From assembly GCA_013152105.1 (NCBI GenBank), contig JAADHA010000423.1:1-6181 (forward strand): a DNA stretch of 6,181 bases, written 5' to 3'. This DNA is from Oligoflexia bacterium. Its GTDB lineage: Bacteria; Myxococcota_A; UBA796; UBA2385. Position numbers and translations under genes: made by a program. The notes beneath the pieces are model-generated. The model was not told the origin of the DNA. It ran no database searches and saw only the letters and a program-made list of their open reading frames with translations. The first letter of the stretch is position 1. Each line of letters begins with the position of its first letter. This document shows positions 1 through 6,181 of this stretch, piece after piece.

Positions 1-2168
1 GTGCGCCCGATCTCGTCCTCGAGACGGCCAAAGCCATCTTGGGCGATATCGGTCGCGATCGCACCCGCCCCATTCTGGATGGACCCGAGTTCATTTCGGG
101 ACAAGGCAATCCGCGCCGCTTCGTCCACGAGTCGACGACGTAGAACCGCCATCTCAGTTCCTTCCGCAGCGTCGAGATGCACCATGATGCCGGCTGATCG
201 CTGTTCCATGGAATTCGCCCGTGACCAGATGTCATAAAGGTGTCGGAAGACGCCCGCCGAGTCTGCCGCGCCGACACCGGTTCGATAGCGCCGCACGGCG
301 TCGCGAAGCTGAGCGTAGTCATCCGCCAGGAGCGCTCGATCCCGTGCGCCGGGGTCACTGGACGACGTGCTGATCATCGCCACAAGCGACGCCCGGGTGC
401 GGTCCGCGGTAATTCCCTGAAGCGCTTGCTCGGAGCGGCGCAGATCGGCAACGACACCGGTGAGGTCCCGTCGAACCTGGTCCAACTCGGCCCCCGAGAC
501 ACCCGGGGGGTTCTCATCAACAAGGGCTTCCAGCGAACGTGCAGAGGCGAGCTGATCGCGCGTCGCGTCCAGTACCCGCTGACCCACCTTCTGCACCGCC
601 GTCACCTGGTGTTCCCAGGCCTTGCGTCGGCCCTGGCTGTCTTCCGCCTTGGCGTCGACTTCATCGGTGCGCCCCTGAAGCACCGAGAAGCGCGCCGAGA
701 GACCTTGCAGGGCGCTGCGGTCACCGCTGCTACCCCGGCTGAGCAGGTAGTCGATCTCGTAGCTGACAACAGCCGCCTTGGTGGCCAATGCGTCATCGCG
801 CACGTCACGAACTCGGGACCGACCCCGGGCAAAGGTACCGATGTCGCCGTCCGTGCGCCGCAAGGCCGTGCCGACCTGGTCAGCCAGCTCTTCGCTCTGC
901 TTGAGGTCGGTCTGCTGACTGTCCATTGAGCGGTACACGTCCACCGCACGGCCCATGAATTCGTCATCTGTGAGGATCTCGACGGCGTAGTCAGGCAGCG
1001 GCTCACCGCCGACGGATTCCACGCTGGAAGGGTCGGCGAGCATGCGGAAGTACCGCGCCGGATCGTCCCGATTGACCTTGAGCAGCCCCAGCGCTTTCTG
1101 CACCGGCGTGTAGTCCTCGACCACCGACTGGTAGGAGCTCAGGGCTTCATCCCGCCGGCCTTCCTTCATCAGCACATGGGCACGGGTAAGTTCAAGGTTG
1201 ACGGCCTCGCGGTGCGAGGGGAATCCCAGCAGGAAGATGTCGAGATAATCCAGCGCATCCCCCCACTTTTCCTGCTTGATATAGGTCCAAACCAGTTCGT
1301 AGAGCTGGTCCGCATAGTAGGCCGAGTCCGCAGGCAGGCGCTGATAGGCGGCGGTCGCCGTCGCGTAGTCGCCGAGTTCGTAGGACAGGCGACCAATCGC
1401 CAGCCACGCGAGCTCCACCACCCGATGATCAGAGGGATCGCCTTGGGGCGTGGCGTCTACCACTCCGCGGAATTCGGTAAGGGCGTCCTGAAGATTGCCT
1501 TGCTGGGTGAGCAGCACAGCCAGGAAGTAGCGCGCCTTGAGATAGGATGTGGAGGCCGCCTGGATGTCCTTGAACATGGCTTCTGAGCGGGCAATTTCGC
1601 CCTGGCGCCACAGGCTCTTGGCGACCGTGTACTTCACGAAGTCCGTCGTCTGGACGCGCCCGGTGACGACGTAGTCCTGGTAGGTCTTGTAGAAGCGGTC
1701 ATTGTCGCGCAGCAGGCCATAGACCTCGAGCAAGCGACGAACCGCATCCTCGAAGAAGGGATGCGCCGGTCCCTCGTTCACTACCCGCTGATAGGCTTCC
1801 GCTGCGGTGGCTGGATTGCCAAGCTCGAAGAGACACTCAGCCAGGTACCACTCGCTGTCCTGAGTCAAGGCCCGCGACGTCAGCGCCTGAGCGTCGACCA
1901 GTGTGTAGAAGGTCAGGGCAGCCGGTTCGTAGTCGCCGACCAGGTACTGGTAGACCGCTTCCTCAAAGCGCACGCGCGCTTCGACAGCGCCCACCAGGCC
2001 TCGGCGCTGGGTGTAGTCCAAGTCCAGGTCATCGACCCGCTTTTCCAAGCGAAGCACCTGGTGATCGATGTCGGCAAGGCGCGAATTGAACACGCCGGCC
2101 GCACCAGCACCGGGCTCGCCCAGCGCGAGCACCAGGGCGACGACGCCGGCCTTGCACAGCAGCCTCAT
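1..2168 (-). CDS. Secreted coiled-coil/TPR repeat protein, C-terminus cut by window edge
   Basis: Reading the minus strand from ATG at 2168 gives 722 uninterrupted codons that run off the left edge, so the C-terminus is missing. Residues 1-24 form a signal peptide (basic MRLLCK start, hydrophobic stretch, AGA-A cleavage region). Cys5 is not in a lipobox, so a soluble periplasmic protein is expected. Residues about 29-66 look like a short coiled coil. About 70-355 contain roughly seven TPR-like helical pairs, for example around 104-133, 208-241, 249-283, 284-317 and 320-354, with the typical Tyr/Leu, Gly-Asp/Asn-Tyr and Ala-x-x-x-(Tyr/Phe) spacing. From about 400 onward the protein is charged, helical and coiled-coil-like, with no enzyme motif seen. 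The signal peptide, coiled coil and TPR order recalls CpoB/YbgF, but this protein is far longer. TPR proteins usually act as scaffolds, and that role is inferred here. A GGGAGG ribosome site (2173-2178) lies 4 nt before the start. It is probably cotranscribed with the small exported protein upstream. The TPR call is strong and the exact function unknown. Confidence 0.88.
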   Translation of the reverse strand, partial: MRLLCKAGVVALVLALGEPGAGAAGVFNSRLADIDHQVLRLEKRVDDLDLDYTQRRGLVGAVEARVRFEEAVYQYLVGDYEPAALTFYTLVDAQALTSRALTQDSEWYLAECLFELGNPATAAEAYQRVVNEGPAHPFFEDAVRRLLEVYGLLRDNDRFYKTYQDYVVTGRVQTTDFVKYTVAKSLWRQGEIARSEAMFKDIQAASTSYLKARYFLAVLLTQQGNLQDALTEFRGVVDATPQGDPSDHRVVELAWLAIGRLSYELGDYATATAAYQRLPADSAYYADQLYELVWTYIKQEKWGDALDYLDIFLLGFPSHREAVNLELTRAHVLMKEGRRDEALSSYQSVVEDYTPVQKALGLLKVNRDDPARYFRMLADPSSVESVGGEPLPDYAVEILTDDEFMGRAVDVYRSMDSQQTDLKQSEELADQVGTALRRTDGDIGTFARGRSRVRDVRDDALATKAAVVSYEIDYLLSRGSSGDRSALQGLSARFSVLQGRTDEVDAKAEDSQGRRKAWEHQVTAVQKVGQRVLDATRDQLASARSLEALVDENPPGVSGAELDQVRRDLTGVVADLRRSEQALQGITADRTRASLVAMISTSSSDPGARDRALLADDYAQLRDAVRRYRTGVGAADSAGVFRHLYDIWSRANSMEQRSAGIMVHLDAAEGTEMAVLRRRLVDEAARIALSRNELGSIQNGAGAIATDIAQDGFGRLEDEIGR

Positions 2169-2172
2169 GGGG

Positions 2173-2178
2173 CCTCCC
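2173..2178 (-). promoter_or_regulatory. Ribosome binding site of the TPR gene
   Basis: Minus-strand GGGAGG sits 4 nt before the ATG at 2168. The spacing is short, but no other good start gives the signal peptide directly. It lies inside the 52-bp gap after the upstream stop codon, which fits reinitiation or independent initiation on a shared mRNA. Confidence 0.6.
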
Positions 2179-2220
2179 AAAGTCGCGGCCCACATCGGGC
2201 GCGACGGCGAGCGCGGGTTG

Positions 2221-2937
2221 CTACTGCTCACCCGCGTCTTCCGTGGAGCGAGTGCAGCGCACGTCGAAGTTGATGTTCGGCCGTTCCGTGAAGGACTTGG
2301 TCAAGCCTCCGCGTTCTTCTGCTTCAACGCGCACCGTGCAGTCGTCACCATCCTTCACGTCAAAGGTGGCATTGGACTGAACATTGAAGCCGATGTCGTC
2401 TACATAGCTGAACAGCCCGCCGCTTCCGCGGAGCTGCATCGCGATGCTGAGGCTGTGCGTACCGGCAGAGATCGGCCCATCGAAGACCTTGACCTCGTCG
2501 AGGTCATCCAGTCCGCCTTCCACGGAGGAGCGAGAGAATCGCGCCTGGCCGTCGAGGTAGTAGGACAGGGACTCGATCTTGTAGGAACGCCCCAAGTTGT
2601 TGACGTGCGTGATCGTCGCACGCGAACCCGCTCCCGAGCCCTGCGCGACGATCTCCGAGAGGAGCTGAAGTGTCGCCTTTGAGCGAAACACTCGTTCCTT
2701 CAGCGCGTTGACCTGTTCTTCGACCGACAACAGCTCACGGTTGAAGGCCGCGGCTTTTTCCTCGGGGTCCACGGTCTCGGGGGACGCCGCCACGTTGGTC
2801 GCGTCCGCGGCCTTGGGGGCCGAGGCCTGGTCATCGCCAGCGGGCCCAGACGCGCTGTCCTGGGCCTGGGCACTGGGGGCGATCATGCAGAACCCTGCAA
2901 CAAGCCCCGGCATCATCCACTTCTGCCACATGCTCAC
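2221..2937 (-). CDS. Small exported periplasmic protein of unknown function
   Basis: This complete 238-residue gene starts at GTG (2937) and ends with TAG. An N-terminal signal peptide of about 26 residues (hydrophobic MMPGLVAGFCMIAPS, cleavage at AQA-Q) points to export. Cys17 is not in a lipobox. A low-complexity Ala/Asp/Ser linker (about 27-58) leads to a short helical, coiled-coil-like stretch (about 60-97, containing FRSKATLQLL). The rest (about 105-230) is beta-rich, with a segment SRATITHVNNLG followed by YYLDG. The two cysteines in the mature part, Cys200 and Cys228, could form a disulfide. From memory, this helix plus beta layout resembles a family of exported proteins in myxobacteria that is sometimes mislabelled dihydrolipoamide acetyltransferase; no catalytic or lipoyl motif is visible here, so I do not adopt that name. 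The TPR gene follows 52 bp downstream on the same strand, suggesting an operon and a shared periplasmic complex. That partnership is inference. Confidence 0.85.
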   Translation of the reverse strand: MSMWQKWMMPGLVAGFCMIAPSAQAQDSASGPAGDDQASAPKAADATNVAASPETVDPEEKAAAFNRELLSVEEQVNALKERVFRSKATLQLLSEIVAQGSGAGSRATITHVNNLGRSYKIESLSYYLDGQARFSRSSVEGGLDDLDEVKVFDGPISAGTHSLSIAMQLRGSGGLFSYVDDIGFNVQSNATFDVKDGDDCTVRVEAEERGGLTKSFTERPNINFDVRCTRSTEDAGEQ

Positions 2938-2943
2938 GGGCGA

Positions 2944-2948
2944 CTCCT
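2944..2948 (-). promoter_or_regulatory. Ribosome binding site deciding the GTG start of the 238-aa gene
   Basis: On the minus strand AGGAG lies 6 nt before the GTG at 2937 and 12 nt before an in-frame ATG at 2931. The closer spacing favours GTG, giving a protein two residues longer than the ATG choice. Either start leaves the signal peptide intact. Confidence 0.6.
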
Positions 2949-3014
2949 GCGATTAGTTCCGACGGGAAGGCACTTGCCTGGGCTGGGACAGCGTGGCGCA
3001 AGCGCGCTCTTTCG

Positions 3015-3043
3015 CCAATACACCGGAGCCGAGGTCTCGGCAA
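3015..3043 (-). promoter_or_regulatory. Possible weak sigma70-like promoter for the two-gene operon
   Basis: On the minus strand TTGCCG (3038-3043) and TATTGG (3015-3020) are separated by 17 nt. They match the -35 and -10 consensus at 4/6 and 3/6 positions. A perfect inverted repeat, GCCGAG-GT-CTCGGC (3028-3041), overlaps the -35 box and the spacer. Placement upstream of the 238-aa gene is sensible, but the match is weak and could be chance in GC-rich DNA. Confidence 0.22.
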
Positions 3044-3124
3044 CGCGTCGAGGGCCGCGTCCTGCCCTGATGTGCACACTTCGACTCTTCGAGCGACTTT
3101 CTGACTGGGACACCCACACACTCC

Positions 3125-4711
3125 TCAATTCGAACCATGAACTACGCGGCCATCCATCGCCAGCAGGGCTTGCGCGACCCGGTCTTGCAGATCCCGCACC
3201 GGACGGCTTGAGCCACGAAAGCCGTTGACCAGGAAAGCCAAGGCGTAGACGTGACCATCTCCGGCATGAACGTATGCCGCGACACAGTACACGCCATTGA
3301 GCGAGCCCGTCTTTCCACGCACCAGACCCGCAAGATCTCCGCCCAGCCGGCGGCGCAGCGTGCCGTCGATACCCGCCAGCGACAGGCTGGCTCGGAATTC
3401 AGGCCCCACGCGCTGGTCCTGGTAGAGATCCGCCATGACCGCGGTGATCTGGCTGGGGCGCAGCCGCACATCGCGCGACAGCCCCGACCCGTTCACCAGG
3501 TTGTACTCGTCTCGGGGGATCCCCAGCTCGTCCAGGTATTTACGCACCAGCTCTACGCCAGCAGCGGTCGAACCTGGACCATCCGTAGCCACCGCCGCCA
3601 CGGCCTTGAGCACCTGCTCGGCCATGATGTTGCTGGACCACTTGTTCATGCGGGCCAGCACCAGCCCCAGGGGCTCGGATCGATGCCGCACGATCACCCG
3701 TGCATCGGCCGGCGTCAGTCCTCGTTCAAGCGTTCCCGTCCACGTCAGGCCGCGATCCGTCAGCATGTTCTCGAAGACCGCCATGAAGTGAGCCGTTGGA
3801 TCGCCAACGGCGCGGTAGATGTGGGTCGTCTCCGCGCCCAGCGGCACGACCCCACTGACTGTGAAGAACACCTTGGCACCGTCATCGGCGACCTCGCGTT
3901 CAACCTTGAGCCAGGTGCGGGCACGCGAGGATCCGGTGACGACCTGGTTGTCGACTTCTATCGCCGACACTGGCGTCTCCAGATCCACCCGGGCGGGCTC
4001 GTTGCGGGCCGAGCCCGCGGCCACCAACAAGCAGGCCGTGTTGTAGTTGACTGACAGCGCCCCGAGGGGCGCGAAGTAGGCCGGACCATTCGCGATATCA
4101 ACGGCCTTGTTCCAGCCTGGGATCAAGCCCGGGTCCGAGAAGAAGCTGTCGTCAAAGACGATGTCGCCGTCGATCTCAACGACACCGTAGGACTGGAGGT
4201 CGACGGCCATCTTCCAGAGTTGCTCAACCACCAGGGTCGGGTCGCCGCCCCCTCGGACATAGAGGTCTCCCTCAAGCACGCCGTCAGGGTTGAGCTCACC
4301 ATCCGTCAGCAGGTCGGTGTCAAAGGCCCAGCCCGGCCCCAGGGTTCTCAGCGCCACGGCCGTCGTCAACAACTTGTTCACGGACGCAGGCACCAGAGGC
4401 TGATCGGCATTCCACGCCCAGGCTTCGTCCCCCATGGTGAGGTCGACCACCTGCACACCCACATCCGCGGTCGAGAAGAGGCGGTCATCCACGAAGCCAC
4501 CAAGTACCGATTCCAGCGGATAATCCAGAGCTTCCGCGCCGAGCAGGTCCACATCGGGCCCGCTCGCAGTGTCCACAGCAGTGTCGACAGCACCGTCGGC
4601 CACCACCAAGGCAGAAGCTGCGGCGCTTGGAGTGCTGGCGCGCGCAGGCACCGGCAGGCCGGCCCCGAGACCGAGAGCGCAGAAGAAGATGGGTAGCGAG
4701 AGGTGGCGCAT
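3125..4711 (-). CDS. dacB: D-alanyl-D-alanine carboxypeptidase/endopeptidase, PBP4 (S13) family
   Basis: This is a complete 528-residue PBP4-type enzyme, which removes the terminal D-Ala from peptidoglycan stem peptides and/or cuts D-Ala-mDAP cross-links in the periplasm. All three active-site motifs are present: SVNK (Ser110 nucleophile, Lys113), SSN (359-361) and KTG (467-469). An NGSGLSR segment (about 406-412) corresponds to the conserved (D/N)GSGLS of the family. The Ser110-to-SxN and SxN-to-KTG distances (249 and 108 residues) are close to those of E. coli DacB, so the large inserted domains are present. The chosen ATG gives a good signal peptide (MRHLSLPIFF start, cleavage at ARA-S) and is followed by an Ala/Asp-rich linker of about 40 residues, which makes it longer than the usual roughly 480. 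The frame stays open upstream to a TTG at 4858, adding 49 residues without a ribosome site; I reject that longer form. The ATG itself also lacks a visible Shine-Dalgarno. It is divergent from the sppA-like gene. Confidence 0.95.
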   Translation of the reverse strand: MRHLSLPIFFCALGLGAGLPVPARASTPSAAASALVVADGAVDTAVDTASGPDVDLLGAEALDYPLESVLGGFVDDRLFSTADVGVQVVDLTMGDEAWAWNADQPLVPASVNKLLTTAVALRTLGPGWAFDTDLLTDGELNPDGVLEGDLYVRGGGDPTLVVEQLWKMAVDLQSYGVVEIDGDIVFDDSFFSDPGLIPGWNKAVDIANGPAYFAPLGALSVNYNTACLLVAAGSARNEPARVDLETPVSAIEVDNQVVTGSSRARTWLKVEREVADDGAKVFFTVSGVVPLGAETTHIYRAVGDPTAHFMAVFENMLTDRGLTWTGTLERGLTPADARVIVRHRSEPLGLVLARMNKWSSNIMAEQVLKAVAAVATDGPGSTAAGVELVRKYLDELGIPRDEYNLVNGSGLSRDVRLRPSQITAVMADLYQDQRVGPEFRASLSLAGIDGTLRRRLGGDLAGLVRGKTGSLNGVYCVAAYVHAGDGHVYALAFLVNGFRGSSRPVRDLQDRVAQALLAMDGRVVHGSN

Positions 4712-4970
4712 GGAGCGTTGGCAGAGAAGTGAACGAGAGCGAGCAGCAGCGTGAGAACGAACGGCGTGGGAAAAGACAGCGCCCGTGCCCCCGAGCTGCG
4801 AACAGGGCGCGAAGCGGTTCACTCCTTCAGCGAGCGAGTTGGAGAGCAGCGGAGACAACTTGTTGGGGTTGAGGGTCGGTCGGGTAGAGAATCTCAGCGT
4901 ACGTGGGGCGTGCTCAGCAGGATATCATCCCGGCCTCGCACTCGTGGCGCCACATCGCCGATGGAGACAC
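4712..4970. other. Divergent promoter region between dacB and the sppA-like gene
   Basis: These 259 bp separate two genes transcribed outward, so promoters for both should lie here. I found no convincing -35/-10 pair. TATCAT at 4923-4928 (plus) resembles a -10 but has no matching -35. On the minus strand the last 50 nt before dacB are pyrimidine-rich and lack a Shine-Dalgarno. A hairpin-forming repeat lies at 4779-4810. Confidence 0.6.
4779..4810 (-). repeat. Inverted repeat in the dacB leader, weakly terminator/attenuator-like
   Basis: GCGCCC (4779-4784) and GGGCGC (4805-4810) are perfect 6-bp arms around a 20-nt loop. Read on the minus strand, towards dacB, the second arm is followed by TGTCTTTT. 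This loosely resembles an intrinsic terminator or attenuator about 70 nt before the dacB ATG. The stem is short, the loop long and the T-run interrupted, so it could be chance. Confidence 0.2.
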
Positions 4971-6181
4971 ATGCATACGATTGCCCTCCTCGGATTGGCG
5001 GCAGCCAGCGCGAGCTTCCCGGCCGGTGCCGCCGAGCCCCAGCCAGAGCGTCCGACCCTCCCCAGCTTCTCTCTCGCTGGCGAAGATGGCGCGGCGACGC
5101 TGTGGAGCAACCCCTCCAGCCTCGGTTTTGACCCCGATCCAAGCGCCTGGCTGGCCTGGGATCAACGGGCGACTGGTGGCCCTGGAACGGTGTCCGCGGC
5201 ACTGCAACGCGGGCCGCTGGCGATCGGCGCGCTGTACCGAAACGGCGCATCCGAACAGGGCTGGCTCTCACTCACCGACGCCATCGGGCTCAAGCTTGGT
5301 CGGCGCATCAGCGTCGGCCTGGCCACCGGCTGGCAGATTCCAGAGGGCCCTGAAAACAATTTCCTGACTTGGGACATGTCCGCCAGTTGGCGTCCAGCAG
5401 AGTGGCTGGGTGTCGCCCTGGTCGCTCAGAACCTGAACAACCCTGCCGAGGATCTCGGTGTGAACCAGTCCTTTGGCGGGGGCATCGCCCTGCGGCCGTT
5501 CGCAGATCGCGTCCTGCTGGGGGTCGACTATCGGCAATCCGAGCTGGCACCGAACGTGACCGGCACCTTCAGCGCCAGCGCTCGCCTGGTGCCCGTCGAG
5601 GGGCTGGTGGTCCGGCTTTCTGGGGACCAGACGGGACAGCTCGGGGCTGGCGTGGAGCTCTACTGGGGTCGAACCGGCGTCGGACTGCACGGCAATGGCC
5701 CGGGCACCGACCCCTCGCAGGCCCGAGCCACCGGCTACTTGATCACCGCAGACGGCGACCACAACGTGTTCAGTCACGGGCGCCAGGTTCCGGAATTCGT
5801 GCTGGACCACGCCTTCCCAGACCAGCCCAAGCCCAGCATCTTCGACCGCCCCACCGAGACCTGGCTGCACCTGATCCAGCGGATCCAGGCCGCGATCGAG
5901 GACCCCGCCGTCAAGGGCTTTGTCCTGCATATCGACCGCGCGCCAGGGTCCTGGGCCCGTGTCCAGGAACTTCGCGACCTGGTGGCCCAGGCCCGCTCCC
6001 ACGGCAAGATCACCGCGGCATACCTGGACCGCGACGCGGGAAACGCGGCCTACCTCACGGCTGTGGCCACGGACCGCGTGTACCTCCATCCCGCCGCCAA
6101 CCTGGACTTCGTCGGACTCTCGATGGAACTCAGCTACATGCGAGGCGCCCTCGATCTGGTCGGGATCAAGCCACAATATGT
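4971..6181 (+). CDS. sppA: SppA-type signal peptide peptidase with N-terminal beta-rich domain, cut by window edge
   Basis: From ATG 4971, 403 codons are open to the right edge. Residues 1-21 form a weak signal peptide (only His2 near the N-terminus, then an Ala/Leu core, cleavage near GAA-E). Residues about 33-260 alternate polar and hydrophobic residues like beta strands, and begin with SLAGEDGAATLWSNPSSLGF, which resembles the start of PorV/FadL-like outer-membrane barrels. From about 296 the sequence is SppA-like: a helix ending in IEDPAVKGFVLHID, then ELRDLVAQARSHGKITAAYL, AAYLTAVATDRVYLHPAA and a Leu-Val-Gly-Ile-Lys segment near 396-400. In 67K-type SppA this N-terminal half carries the catalytic lysine and the later half the serine; both would lie beyond the window, so activity cannot be judged. 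SppA degrades cleaved signal peptides at the membrane. GGAG (4963-4966) lies 4 nt before the start, and an out-of-frame ATG at 4961 overlaps it. The SppA assignment is firm, the barrel idea is inference. Confidence 0.87.
   Translation, partial: MHTIALLGLAAASASFPAGAAEPQPERPTLPSFSLAGEDGAATLWSNPSSLGFDPDPSAWLAWDQRATGGPGTVSAALQRGPLAIGALYRNGASEQGWLSLTDAIGLKLGRRISVGLATGWQIPEGPENNFLTWDMSASWRPAEWLGVALVAQNLNNPAEDLGVNQSFGGGIALRPFADRVLLGVDYRQSELAPNVTGTFSASARLVPVEGLVVRLSGDQTGQLGAGVELYWGRTGVGLHGNGPGTDPSQARATGYLITADGDHNVFSHGRQVPEFVLDHAFPDQPKPSIFDRPTETWLHLIQRIQAAIEDPAVKGFVLHIDRAPGSWARVQELRDLVAQARSHGKITAAYLDRDAGNAAYLTAVATDRVYLHPAANLDFVGLSMELSYMRGALDLVGIKPQY

Larger units (their letters stand above)
2938..3124. 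other. Intergenic region between the PBP4 gene and the two-gene operon
   Basis: This 187-bp non-coding gap separates the PBP4 stop codon from the start of the 238-aa gene; all flanking genes point left. Short frames crossing it lack a good ribosome site or recognisable protein features. It must hold whatever promoter drives the two-gene unit if that unit is not read through from the PBP4 gene. I see no strong hairpin followed by a T-run, so a clear intrinsic terminator for the PBP4 gene is absent. Confidence 0.6.

Noticed and set aside
240..929. 229-codon open frame on the plus strand
   Set aside because: It is antisense to the TPR/coiled-coil gene, with no ribosome site or domain; a shadow of GC-rich codon use.
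2068..2682. 204-codon open frame on the plus strand
   Set aside because: It overlaps the 238-aa gene and the start of the TPR gene in antisense, while both of those have signal peptides and ribosome sites.
3251..4054. 267-codon open frame on the plus strand
   Set aside because: It is antisense to dacB over its catalytic region. The Arg/His/Gln-rich product looks like a shadow translation.
4711..4858. Longer dacB start at TTG 4858
   Set aside because: It adds 49 residues before a good signal peptide, burying it, and has no ribosome site.
4923..4928. TATCAT as a -10 box for the sppA-like gene
   Set aside because: No -35-like hexamer lies 16-18 nt upstream (the sequence there is TACGTG), so a promoter call is not supported.
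5268..6176. 302-codon open frame on the minus strand
   Set aside because: It lies entirely antisense to the sppA-like gene, whose product has a signal peptide and clear SppA similarity. The antisense product has no recognisable domain, and such frames are expected opposite GC-rich genes.

Overview
This is a GC-rich chromosomal window from a Gram-negative bacterium. It carries four protein genes, and all four appear to encode exported cell-envelope proteins. Third codon positions are mostly G or C, and long antisense shadow frames are common. The combination of genes suggests a Myxococcota-type (former deltaproteobacterial) organism: a long coiled-coil/TPR periplasmic protein, a small exported protein of a type I associate with myxobacteria, and an SppA protease with a beta-rich N-terminal extension. 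That lineage call is from memory of family types and could not be checked by search.

Layout, left to right. Positions 1-2168 (minus) hold a secreted TPR/coiled-coil protein whose C-terminus runs off the left edge (722 codons visible). Just upstream of it on the same strand is a 238-residue exported protein of unknown function (2221-2937, minus). The gap is 52 bp, so the two probably form an operon. A 187-bp gap (2938-3124) separates this pair from a complete PBP4-type D-alanyl-D-alanine carboxypeptidase gene (3125-4711, minus) with all three penicillin-binding motifs. A 259-bp divergent region (4712-4970) follows. The last gene (4971-6181, plus) encodes an SppA-type signal peptide peptidase. 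It has an N-terminal beta-rich, outer-membrane-protein-like domain and is cut by the right edge before its catalytic residues.

The common theme is envelope maintenance: peptidoglycan trimming (PBP4), proteolysis of membrane or signal-peptide remnants (SppA), and a probable two-gene periplasmic module (small exported protein plus TPR scaffold) of unknown role. I see no tRNA, rRNA, CRISPR array, insertion sequence or phage genes. The least understood parts are the two-gene module and the fused N-terminal domain on SppA.
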